NCBI GenBank assembly: GCA_013330215.1
Contig: DUIS01000019.1
Location: 1 to 6,838 of the forward strand
Reading direction: 5' to 3'
DNA length: 6,838 nucleotides
DNA from: Microcaldota archaeon
GTDB lineage: Archaea; Micrarchaeota; Micrarchaeia; Micrarchaeales; Micrarchaeaceae
A model generated the notes under the pieces. It was not told the origin of the DNA and did not search any database. It saw nothing but the letters and a program-made list of their open reading frames with translations. Below are positions 1 through 6,658 of this stretch, piece by piece. Each line of letters starts with the position of its first letter. Within the stretch, counting starts at the first letter, position 1. The translations under genes and the position numbers were made by a program.

Positions 1-1
1 G

Positions 2-1015
2 GGGCCCGGGCTCATAACCTACGTGATCTATGCGATAACGATACTCGCGGGATTTTCGGGCTTCCTCATACTCTCGCTGCTGATAGGTGCGGAAACCATA
101 CTCTGGAGCATAATACAGTTCGCGTCAAGCCCATCAACCTCGGCTGCTGGCGCGATAGCGAACCAGGCTGGCGTGGCCCCGATAATACCTGGCATAGACA
201 TACCACTGTTTGCAGGCGTAATCTCTATAGCAGTACTGCTCATAATACACGAGTTCTCGCACGGAATACTCGCAAAGAGGGCAAAGGTCAAGCTGAAGGA
301 GATAGGGCTGCTAGTGTTTGGCTTCATACCTATAGGTGGTTATGTGGAGCCTGACGAGAAAATGGTCGAGAAGCTCGACAGAACGAAGCAAACTAAGATA
401 TTCTCTGCAGGAGTCGCTGCAAACTTCATAGCCACGATCGTATTCTTCCTGCTTATGCTCGCATTCATGATGTACCTGTTCCCGGCAATGCAGATCAACT
501 ACCATTACAATGTCGTAGTAGCAAGCACTGTTCCGAATTATCCGGCTAACGGGGTCCTGAAGAGCGGAATGAAGATACTGGAATGGAATAATGTGTCAAT
601 GACAAATCTATCCACGCAAAGTTCGGTATCTGCCGCGCTCAACGCAGCAAAGGCTACAGACAGGCCCAACGCAACAGTATCCATAGTCACAAATACAGGT
701 TCGTACAAATTCAAGGCAATCCCATCCACGTCAAACAGCTCAATTGGGCTGATAGGGATATCGATAGGGACGGAATACACGCCGGTGATAAACGGATGGT
801 ATGCGCACGCGGCGTACTTCCTATTCACCATATTCGCGCTCTCGATGCTGCTCAATTTCTTTGTGGGCATACTGAATCTTGCGCCAATCCCCGGATTTGA
901 CGGATGGAGGATTTACGGCGCCAACATAAAGAGCCAGAAATTCATAAACTTTGTTGGGGCGCTCATAATAATCCTAATAATAGTGAACGTACTGCCCTGG
1001 TTCTTCTACATATAG
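2..1015 (+). CDS. Site-2 protease (M50 family) membrane metalloprotease, 5'-partial
   Basis: This is an intramembrane zinc protease of the M50/site-2 protease family, which cuts substrates within or near the membrane; its substrate here is unknown. The frame is open to the left edge, and a GTG at 23 lies inside what looks like the first visible membrane helix, so the gene probably starts upstream. Residues are counted from base 2. The zinc motif HEFSH is at 83-87 (bases 248-262). A GVAAN segment follows at about 137-141, and the second active-site motif NLAPIPGFDGW is at 292-302, with Asp300 as the third zinc ligand. Hydrophobic segments lie near 5-28, 67-92, 138-160, 265-295 and 312-335. A PDZ-like domain lies at about 165-258, between the two catalytic motifs. 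The IPGI segment before the HExxH helix and the GFIPIGGYVEPDE segment after it match archaeal members. All catalytic residues are present. It ends tail-to-tail with the phosphoesterase, overlapping by 10 bases. Confidence 0.9.
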   Translation, partial: GPGLITYVIYAITILAGFSGFLILSLLIGAETILWSIIQFASSPSTSAAGAIANQAGVAPIIPGIDIPLFAGVISIAVLLIIHEFSHGILAKRAKVKLKEIGLLVFGFIPIGGYVEPDEKMVEKLDRTKQTKIFSAGVAANFIATIVFFLLMLAFMMYLFPAMQINYHYNVVVASTVPNYPANGVLKSGMKILEWNNVSMTNLSTQSSVSAALNAAKATDRPNATVSIVTNTGSYKFKAIPSTSNSSIGLIGISIGTEYTPVINGWYAHAAYFLFTIFALSMLLNFFVGILNLAPIPGFDGWRIYGANIKSQKFINFVGALIIILIIVNVLPWFFYI

Positions 1016-1755
1016 CCGAGTTTCCTCAGGTTGCCTATGCTGCCGAAGTCAAGCGTTGAGCCGTACCCAAGGGCTATCGCGTGCATCTGATCAACATCGA
1101 CATTCCTGAGAATAGGCGACATCAGATCCGCCTTGCTGCGCAGGTTTATGTCAGTGCCGACCGCAAAATAGCTTATTGCGGGAAGTATGAGCAGGTCGAT
1201 GCCCTTGTAGCTCCCGGAAAGGAAGCACCGCAGCTTTTCAGTCCTTCCAATGGTTTTTACTATGCCTATGGAAGGGTGCTCATGCCCGGAGATCAGCATC
1301 TTTGGTTTCTTGCCTGAGAGTTTGGGGACCTTGTCGCCATGAAAGAAGAGGTAATCGCCAACGAGAGCCTCATTGCTGAACACCTTTATCTTGAATGGCT
1401 CTTTGTACCTGTCTATGAAGTTGTCATGGTTCCCTTTTATCAGCACGAGCTCGACCTTTTTCCTTTTGCAGAGCTGTATTATCTCGTATAGCTCATTGAA
1501 CTCATCGTCGCCAACTGTCGAGAAGTCGTTCTTTATGTCGCCGACCACTATTATCTGCTTTGCCTTCCTGATCCGAAGCGTAGTCTCAAGCTCGCCCAGT
1601 ATCTTCTTGAGGTTCGCCTTTGGTATGAATACCCCTCTCTTCGCCATGTGGCTTTCATAACCGAGATGGAGATCGGAAAGCACAAGCGCATCAAGGCTCC
1701 TTATGTAAGCTATCGGAAGTCCTTCCAGCAGTTCCACATCATTGTTAAGCTTCAT
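1006..1755 (-). CDS. Archaeal SbcD/Mre11-related metallophosphoesterase (ICC-like, COG1407 type)
   Basis: A 249-residue calcineurin-like phosphoesterase resembling the archaeal SbcD-related group, probably a metal-dependent nuclease or phosphodiesterase in the cytoplasm. The two-metal motifs are all visible: DLH at 28-30, GD at 72-73 (in GDIKND), GNHD at 108-111, HGD at 139-141 and GHEH at 157-160. The C-terminal part carries the LLILPA and SPIL segments I associate with this group. The frame is open up to a TTG at 1809, but I place the start at ATG 1755. It is preceded by TTGAT four bases away, the same arrangement as at the other genes here, and a TATA-like box at 1816-1823 predicts transcription starting near 1793, inside the longer frame. 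An ATG at 1761 is possible but lacks this signal. Families of this type are commonly paired with Lhr helicases. Here the helicase gene is on the same strand about 1.5 kb upstream, with a radical SAM gene between. The exact substrate is not evident. Confidence 0.88.
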   Translation of the reverse strand: MKLNNDVELLEGLPIAYIRSLDALVLSDLHLGYESHMAKRGVFIPKANLKKILGELETTLRIRKAKQIIVVGDIKNDFSTVGDDEFNELYEIIQLCKRKKVELVLIKGNHDNFIDRYKEPFKIKVFSNEALVGDYLFFHGDKVPKLSGKKPKMLISGHEHPSIGIVKTIGRTEKLRCFLSGSYKGIDLLILPAISYFAVGTDINLRSKADLMSPILRNVDVDQMHAIALGYGSTLDFGSIGNLRKLGYM

Positions 1756-1759
1756 TCCC

Positions 1760-1764
1760 ATCAA
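1760..1764 (-). promoter_or_regulatory. Ribosome-binding core TTGAT deciding the phosphoesterase start
   Basis: The - strand reads TTGAT followed by four bases (GGGA) and ATG. TGAT can pair with the ATCA of the archaeal 16S rRNA 3' tail (ATCACCTCC). The identical spacing at the other three starts in this window supports ATG 1755 over ATG 1761 or TTG 1809. Confidence 0.5.
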
Positions 1765-1815
1765 AGATATAGGCAGTTTGCAGATTTTATGCCTTGCGCT
1801 AAAATCCAAGCCTAG

Positions 1816-1823
1816 TAATTAAA
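1816..1823 (-). promoter_or_regulatory. TATA-like box for the metallophosphoesterase gene
   Basis: On the - strand this reads TTTAATTA. An archaeal transcription start about 26 bases downstream would fall near 1793, giving a leader of roughly 38 bases before the ATG at 1755. The position is consistent, but the match is to a short AT-rich motif and could be chance. Confidence 0.4.
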
Positions 1824-1853
1824 TCCCGAAAATACACCATCAGAATTCGTGCA

Positions 1854-1867
1854 AAAAGCTTTAATAT
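1854..1867 (+). promoter_or_regulatory. BRE/TATA-like promoter for the radical SAM gene
   Basis: An A-rich BRE-like stretch (AAAAAG) is followed by CTTTAATAT. A start of transcription about 25 bases downstream would fall near 1890, leaving a leader of about 30 bases before the chosen ATG at 1919. Spacing and composition fit an archaeal promoter. Confidence 0.5.
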
Positions 1868-1909
1868 GAGAACACACAGAATAATGTCTAACATACGGCA
1901 TTTGCAAAT

Positions 1910-1914
1910 GTGAT
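1910..1914 (+). promoter_or_regulatory. Ribosome-binding core GTGAT deciding the radical SAM start
   Basis: GTGAT is followed by four bases (AAGA) and ATG at 1919. It pairs with ATCAC in the archaeal 16S tail. The GTG at 1910 would be the longest-frame start, but it is better read as part of this ribosome-binding site. Confidence 0.55.
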
Positions 1915-1918
1915 AAGA

Positions 1919-3268
1919 ATGTTGATGGGTCAAACACTAAAGGAAGTGGAATCATACTACGATGGGTTAGTCCCAGCAATCTACAGCCCTAACAAATTCC
2001 CAGAAGGTTTTATCCTTAAGCATTGGTCATTAGATCCCGAGATTATACATAGACCAATGATAGATGCAGTAGTCGATGGTAGCACAACAGCAATAAGACC
2101 CATATCAACGCTTGATTTAGAATTTCTATCAAATGAGACTGTTAGATTGGCAAAGAACGGAAGTATAGATTTGGTCAAAAATTATCCATGCGGTTTGAAA
2201 TGCCCAGGATGCTTTTCAGAGGAAAGCATATACGGCGACATAAAAAATCTTATGTTCTGGCAGGAAGTAATGCAGGTGGTCGATGACGCAAAGGAAATAG
2301 GTCTTAAAACTGCAAAATTTCTGGGCCCAGGTGAACTATTTCAAAATCCAGACATTTTCGATATCCTAGATTCGCTTAATCGGAGGGGCATAGAATTTAG
2401 CATATTTACAAAAGGTGCAGAGCTAGGCAGTGACGATCTCGCACGCCAAGTTTATGGCGGCTTCGGAATTAATTCAGCAAAAGAGCTTGTAAAAAAGATA
2501 GCGGAGTACGGTAACATAAAGATATTGCTCGGATTCAATTCGTTCTTCTCTGACCGGCAAGATAAAATGGTCGGGTCGCTCCGTACAACATCAGATTACC
2601 AGATGGTTAATGGAACGTTCGACAGGAGAGGCGTAGTGAATTATACTGAAAAAAGAAACCAGGCACTTGTAAATCTTGTCAATGCAGGATTTAATGATCC
2701 CGAAGGCGGGCAGAGACTGACCTTAATTGCAGATCCTGTGGGTCTAGATCAAACAAATGAAATACCGTCCATGTACAGATGGGCAGCGTTAAGGAACATG
2801 CCCATAATTATAACTCCGACAATGGAATCAGGACCTAAGTCGATAGGGCTTAGCATGTATAATTTAAGGATAGATCCTGTCCACTTAACGCTAATCAACA
2901 TAATGGAAGCGATTTATACTACGGCATTAGAGAACGGCATTTTAAGCATAGAACAGATCAAGGAAGAGGGAATATCTGCTTATTTTGGAACCAAGCCGTG
3001 CGACCAAGTTGCAAATGGCCTATTTGTAAGACTTAATGGCAAGGTGCAGATGTGTCCGGGCAGGAGCGATAATTCAGCAACATATGGAAATGTGCACCAA
3101 GAACCACTGGCGAAAATCTGGATAAATAGCCCAAACTATAAATTAGGATCAATAAGTAATAACTGGTGCCCTGCAAAGACGTCAGGTTTGCCCTCAATTG
3201 TACAAGAAGAGGCCATGTCCAGATTGCTAAGAAAACAAACAGCAACAAGAGTAAGATCAATAACCTGA
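1919..3268 (+). CDS. Radical SAM protein with C-terminal SPASM/twitch-like cysteine region, substrate unknown
   Basis: A 449-residue radical SAM enzyme. CGLKCPGC at 91-98 gives the CxxxCxxC set (Cys91, Cys95, Cys98) that binds the [4Fe-4S] cluster cleaving S-adenosylmethionine. GPGE at 136-139 corresponds to the family's GGE-like SAM-binding motif after the first strand and helix. Before the cluster motif is an N-terminal region of about 90 residues that I cannot assign. The C-terminal part has Cys361, Cys379 and Cys417; the layout GKVQMCPG then GNVHQEPLAKIW resembles the SPASM/twitch region of peptide- and protein-modifying radical SAM enzymes, which binds an auxiliary Fe-S cluster. It has fewer cysteines than a full SPASM domain. 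I see no precursor-peptide gene or partner nearby. Base composition is AT-rich (21 of 60 bases GC at 2101-2160) and leucine is often TTA, TTG or CTT, unlike the helicase and protease genes. It sits between two genes that are usually partners. The reaction cannot be named from sequence. Confidence 0.85.
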   Translation: MLMGQTLKEVESYYDGLVPAIYSPNKFPEGFILKHWSLDPEIIHRPMIDAVVDGSTTAIRPISTLDLEFLSNETVRLAKNGSIDLVKNYPCGLKCPGCFSEESIYGDIKNLMFWQEVMQVVDDAKEIGLKTAKFLGPGELFQNPDIFDILDSLNRRGIEFSIFTKGAELGSDDLARQVYGGFGINSAKELVKKIAEYGNIKILLGFNSFFSDRQDKMVGSLRTTSDYQMVNGTFDRRGVVNYTEKRNQALVNLVNAGFNDPEGGQRLTLIADPVGLDQTNEIPSMYRWAALRNMPIIITPTMESGPKSIGLSMYNLRIDPVHLTLINIMEAIYTTALENGILSIEQIKEEGISAYFGTKPCDQVANGLFVRLNGKVQMCPGRSDNSATYGNVHQEPLAKIWINSPNYKLGSISNNWCPAKTSGLPSIVQEEAMSRLLRKQTATRVRSIT

Positions 3269-3295
3269 AAGTCATAAAAGTATCCTATCACTTTC
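3267..3295. terminator. Inverted repeat spanning both stops of convergent genes, possible bidirectional terminator
   Basis: GAAAGT (3267-3272) and ACTTTC (3290-3295) form a 6-bp inverted repeat with a 17-base loop. It covers the end of the radical SAM gene and the end of the helicase gene. T runs follow on both strands (TTTT at 3304-3307 on the + strand; CTTTTATG within the loop on the - strand). Termination here is plausible, but the stem is short. Confidence 0.25.
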
Positions 3296-5960
3296 CTGAT
3301 ATCCTTTTCATTACGTTAGTATGCAGCTTCTGCAGGTACTTGTGCCTCTCCTTCATCATCACTGCATCGGCGTGTCCGAATGTGATTATTGAATGCGAGA
3401 ACGGCGATGGCAAAGCCGTCTTTATTATCTTGAACGATGTCTTTCCGTCCCTCAAGCTTGCTATGAGCTCGCTCGTCCTCTTCAGATCCATTGTCTCGTT
3501 CATTATCTCCCTATATGTTTCCTTTATCACCGGGAAGTTCGGGTCTATCTCCTCAGCGGCCTTGAAAACGAGCTGCGAGCTCATCTGCTGCCTTCCCACA
3601 GGGATCTTGTAGCCCTTGTAATTGCGGAGTATCATGAAGCTCCTCGCAGCGACATGCCTGAACTTCCTCCTCATCAGCTCGGTTTTCCTTATGTTCCTCT
3701 TCAGTATTGTCGATACCCCTATGGTGTGGATATCATCAAGTATGTTTTTCATGTCCTTCTGCGAAAGCTTCAGCGGATCCTCTGTCCTGAAAAGGAAGCC
3801 GTTGTCGTTTATCATTATGTCAATATCGACATCGAACATCTCTGCCATCTGCAGCGCGAGCGCCCTGGAAAGCGCATCGTTGACCCTCCGCCCGAAAAGC
3901 GAGTGGAATACTATGTAGTTTGAATTCTTCTCATCCATACCCTTTGTAAGCTCTATCAAAAGAAACTTGTTTGTCGGCACCTCGTCGGCAAATAGCATCT
4001 GCTCAAGGAAGTAGCTGAATATCGCTTTCTTCGAGTTCTCATCGATTGGCAGCGTTGAAAGGTACTTATCAATGTCATCCGGCATCTTCATCCCCTTCCT
4101 GAACCTGCTTATGCCCTTCGCCTCCATGTGCTTGCGCATCATTACGGAAAGTTTTTCCCTGAATTCGCCTATCTCGCTCGCAAGCTCGTAGCTCAATGGC
4201 AGCTGTTCAGAGAACCATGGCGGTATGGTAGGCGCGCTTGCATGTGCATCGCTCACGTAGGCCTTCATGCCCTTCGCGTACTCGAACTTGTAGAGCCTTC
4301 CCCCAAGCGTGAATATGTCGCCCTCCTTCAGCTTCGTAAGGAACTCCTCCTCTATGTTCCCTATCCATTTCTTATTTGTGTTGAAGACGTTTACTGCGAC
4401 CTCGTCCGGGATCGTGCCGAGGTTGAGCATGTATATTACCTTTGCGAGCTTTCCTCTTCTCCCGAACATCTGCTCGTTCTCGTCATACCATATCTTGCCG
4501 TACACCCTCCTGCTTTCAAGCCCGACATAGTTGCCCGCAAGGTAGTTTATCAGCGACATGTAGTCCTCTTTCGGAAGCTCGTGGTAAGCGTAGACGCCCC
4601 TTATCACACCGTAAGCCTCATCTATGTTCCATTTCTTTGTAAGCGACATGCCTATTATGTGCTGGGCTAGCACGTCCAGCGCGTTCTGCGGAACCACGAA
4701 TGCATCAAGATGCTTCTTCAGCGCCGCATCAAGTAGGACCGAGCACTCTATTAGGTCGTCCCTGTTGAGCACTATTATCTCGCCGTTAGCTGTCGCCTTG
4801 TAGGAATGCCCAGCGCGCCCTATGCGCTGCACAGCCCTTGTCACGCTCTTCGGCGAGCCAAGTTGCACTACATTCTCTATTGTGCCTATATCTACTCCAA
4901 GTTCAAGGCTGGTGGACGAGACCACACACTTTAGCCCGCCCTTCTTGAGGAGCTCCTCCACCTCAAGTCTTGATTCCCTTGAGAGGGAGCTGTGGTGCGC
5001 GGCTATGTCCTCCCCATACTTGAACCTCTTCTTAAGGTTGAAGACCACTCGTTCAGTTCCGCTTCTTGTGTTAGTGAATATCAATGTCGATTTGCTCTTT
5101 GTTATTATATCGTTGAGCCGCTTGTAGAGGTTCGTGTCTATCTCCTCGTCCGTCGCGTATATCATGTCCTTTACAGGGCATATCGTCCTCACGTTAAGCT
5201 TCTTGCTCCATGATGCATCCACAATGACGCAGTCCTTGGGCTCCTTCCCGTTCCATCCAACAAGGTACTTTGCGGCCTCGTCAAGCGGGTATAGCGTAGC
5301 GCCAAGCCCCACCTTTGCGACATCGTGCCCTATTATGTTCTCGAGCCTTGCCACGGAAAGGGAGAGGTGCACGCCGCGCTTGTTGTTTGCAAGCTCGTGT
5401 ACCTCGTCTATTATTATGTACTCTACGCTCTTCAGGTGCTCCACGAACTTCTCGGAATTGATGAGTATTGCAAGGCTCTCCGGAGTGGTCACGAGTATGT
5501 TTGGCGGCTTCGCAAGCATCTTGCGCCTCTCCTCCTGCGTGGTGTCACCGGTGCGGACTCCTATCCGCACTTGCTGTATGTTGCCCTTCACAATTTCCAC
5601 CCCCTTATCCTTCTTTATCATCTCATAGATGTCCTCAAGCGGCTTGGAGAGGTTGTTGTGTATGTCGTTGTTTAGCGCCCTGAGTGGAGATATGTAAAGG
5701 CAGTAGACCTTGTCCTCAAGCTTTCCCTCAAGGCTGTAGTCGAACAGCCTGCTTATTATGGAAAGGAACCCTGACATCGTCTTCCCGCTTCCGGTGGGCG
5801 CGGTTATGAGCACATTGCTCTTCTCGCTGATGAGCTTGAACGCGTATTTCTGGGGCGGCGTAAGTTCGTCGAACTTCGAGCTGAACCACTCCCTCACGTA
5901 CTTGTTCAGCACTCCAAGGCTCTCATTGTCATCAAACGGCTTATCCGCGTAGGTTATCAT
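3288..5960 (-). CDS. lhr: Lhr-type ATP-dependent superfamily-2 helicase
   Basis: An 890-residue Lhr-core helicase (COG1201 type), expected to move along single-stranded nucleic acid using ATP and linked to DNA repair. The Q-motif region TPPQ is at 34-37 and Walker A APTGSGKT at 54-61 (Lys60). Motif Ia is SPLRAL at 91-96, followed by TTPES at 158-162 and the DEVH box at 185-188. Motif III is GLGAT at 218-222, where GLSAT is usual. In the second RecA domain are LIFTNTR (293-299), STSLELGVDIG (349-359) and QRIGRAGH (378-385). A winged-helix region and the Lhr-specific domain 4 follow, including the proline-tryptophan segment around Trp582 that in characterised Lhr proteins touches DNA. Length is normal for the family core. 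The frame extends to an ATG at 6008, but ATG 5960 is preferred: it has TTGAT four bases upstream, the MITYADKPF start resembles homologues, and the predicted transcription start is near 6006. Its usual phosphoesterase partner is downstream, beyond the radical SAM gene. Confidence 0.93.
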   Translation of the reverse strand: MITYADKPFDDNESLGVLNKYVREWFSSKFDELTPPQKYAFKLISEKSNVLITAPTGSGKTMSGFLSIISRLFDYSLEGKLEDKVYCLYISPLRALNNDIHNNLSKPLEDIYEMIKKDKGVEIVKGNIQQVRIGVRTGDTTQEERRKMLAKPPNILVTTPESLAILINSEKFVEHLKSVEYIIIDEVHELANNKRGVHLSLSVARLENIIGHDVAKVGLGATLYPLDEAAKYLVGWNGKEPKDCVIVDASWSKKLNVRTICPVKDMIYATDEEIDTNLYKRLNDIITKSKSTLIFTNTRSGTERVVFNLKKRFKYGEDIAAHHSSLSRESRLEVEELLKKGGLKCVVSSTSLELGVDIGTIENVVQLGSPKSVTRAVQRIGRAGHSYKATANGEIIVLNRDDLIECSVLLDAALKKHLDAFVVPQNALDVLAQHIIGMSLTKKWNIDEAYGVIRGVYAYHELPKEDYMSLINYLAGNYVGLESRRVYGKIWYDENEQMFGRRGKLAKVIYMLNLGTIPDEVAVNVFNTNKKWIGNIEEEFLTKLKEGDIFTLGGRLYKFEYAKGMKAYVSDAHASAPTIPPWFSEQLPLSYELASEIGEFREKLSVMMRKHMEAKGISRFRKGMKMPDDIDKYLSTLPIDENSKKAIFSYFLEQMLFADEVPTNKFLLIELTKGMDEKNSNYIVFHSLFGRRVNDALSRALALQMAEMFDVDIDIMINDNGFLFRTEDPLKLSQKDMKNILDDIHTIGVSTILKRNIRKTELMRRKFRHVAARSFMILRNYKGYKIPVGRQQMSSQLVFKAAEEIDPNFPVIKETYREIMNETMDLKRTSELIASLRDGKTSFKIIKTALPSPFSHSIITFGHADAVMMKERHKYLQKLHTNVMKRISGK

Positions 5961-5964
5961 AGGA

Positions 5965-5969
5965 ATCAA
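5965..5969 (-). promoter_or_regulatory. Ribosome-binding core TTGAT deciding the helicase start
   Basis: The - strand reads TTGAT, four bases (TCCT), then ATG at 5960. This is the same spacing as at the other starts. The in-frame ATG at 5984 has an AGGT only three bases upstream and lies within the inverted repeat, so it is less convincing. Confidence 0.45.
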
Positions 5970-5979
5970 AATAGGATTA

Positions 5980-6000
5980 TACATGCTACCTTTGCATGTA
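5980..6000. promoter_or_regulatory. Perfect 7-bp inverted repeat in the helicase leader (operator or 5' hairpin)
   Basis: TACATGC (5980-5986) and GCATGTA (5994-6000) are perfect inverted arms around a 7-base spacer. The repeat lies between the predicted TATA-like box and the preferred helicase start, just after the inferred transcription start. It could be a dimeric repressor site or an RNA hairpin ahead of the ribosome-binding site. The symmetry is directly visible; the function is inferred. Confidence 0.4.
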
Positions 6001-6027
6001 CTATACATCTGTCGTAAAAGTCTAAAA

Positions 6028-6037
6028 GGATATACCC
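6028..6037 (-). promoter_or_regulatory. TATA-like box for the helicase gene
   Basis: The - strand reads GGGTATATCC. A transcription start about 26 bases downstream would fall near 6006, leaving a leader of about 46 bases to ATG 5960. This would let the helicase be transcribed separately from the acetyltransferase upstream of it. Confidence 0.4.
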
Positions 6038-6058
6038 GCCAAAGACGGAACAGCGATA

Positions 6059-6084
6059 TCCACAGTTACGTTTGGCTATGTGGA
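6059..6084 (-). terminator. Weak inverted repeat after the acetyltransferase gene, possible terminator
   Basis: TCCACA (6059-6064) and TGTGGA (6079-6084) can form a 6-bp stem with a 14-base loop just after the acetyltransferase stop. TTTT at 6024-6027 (read on the - strand) is some distance downstream. The evidence is weak. Confidence 0.2.
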
Positions 6085-6090
6085 CGCCTA

Positions 6091-6654
6091 TCAGACTCTT
6101 TTGTTCCAAGTAGCATATGGGGAATCATAACCCATATCCCTAAGAAGCGATTGCATTCCCGAATTGAATGCATATACGCACATCTGTACCCTCTTTATAC
6201 CTCTACCCCTAGCGATATCCTCCGCGGATGACAGAAGGGACTTTGCCACGCCGTTTCGCCTGAACTCCCTGCCCACATAGATGCTATCTACATAAAGTAT
6301 CTCGTTATCTCTGAATGTCCCGGGTATCACTTCAAAATCTAATTTAATATAGCCGGCAACCTTACCATCTACTTCAGCAACTAAAAATCTTGAATCTTCA
6401 TTTCTCAAGGCAGAAGCGTAGTAATCTCTGTTCTCTCTGTATGTATTTTTTTTGGGATTTAACAATTTTGGCTCCTTAGCTATATGCAAGGCAGAGAACT
6501 CTTCAAGATACCTCTTCACTCTCTGGAAATCCCCCATTTCTGCATCCCTAATTACCACTCCAGGTTTTCTGATCGATATCGGTTCTACACCATGCCCTCT
6601 AAGCATTTGATGAGCCGCATGGTTATCGTAATAACTCCGATTAGTTGGTTTCAT
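6091..6654 (-). CDS. GNAT-family N-acetyltransferase
   Basis: A 187-residue protein whose residues from about 33 onward form a GNAT domain, which transfers an acyl group from acyl-CoA to an amine. The IRDAEMGDFQRV start at about 35, the FLVAEVDGKVAGYIKL strands at 90-105 and the LYVDSIYV strand at 120-127 are typical. So is the pyrophosphate-binding loop RRNGVA at 132-137 (the R-x-x-G-x-A motif). It ends with the usual YAFNSGMQSLLRDMGY segment at 161-176. The acceptor substrate cannot be told. The first 32 residues, with several histidines, are outside the domain. The start ATG 6654 has GTGAT four bases upstream. Base composition is AT-rich (22 of 60 bases GC at 6361-6420), and an A8 tract in the coding strand (6446-6453) encodes Lys-Lys-Asn. 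A cut-off gene ends 30 bases upstream on the same strand, so the two may be co-transcribed. Confidence 0.88.
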   Translation of the reverse strand: MKPTNRSYYDNHAAHQMLRGHGVEPISIRKPGVVIRDAEMGDFQRVKRYLEEFSALHIAKEPKLLNPKKNTYRENRDYYASALRNEDSRFLVAEVDGKVAGYIKLDFEVIPGTFRDNEILYVDSIYVGREFRRNGVAKSLLSSAEDIARGRGIKRVQMCVYAFNSGMQSLLRDMGYDSPYATWNKRV

Positions 6655-6658
6655 TTAT

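Noticed and set aside
1081..1660. Open frames on the + strand opposite the phosphoesterase
   Set aside because: Antisense to a frame carrying all phosphoesterase metal motifs; no independent promoter or ribosome-binding site was seen.
3393..5675. Several long open frames (up to about 180 codons) on the + strand opposite the helicase
   Set aside because: They lie entirely antisense to a helicase frame with every family motif, and their translations show no coherent domain. They result from the codon bias of the true gene.
5983..6231. An 82-codon + strand frame across the region between the helicase and the acetyltransferase
   Set aside because: It overlaps the acetyltransferase C-terminus on the opposite strand, has no (G/T)TGAT signal before its start, and its translation is not protein-like.
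1910..6654. Radical SAM plus acetyltransferase as parts of a peptide-modification (RiPP) cluster
   Set aside because: They are on opposite strands, separated by the helicase, and no precursor-like small frame with a ribosome-binding site was found.
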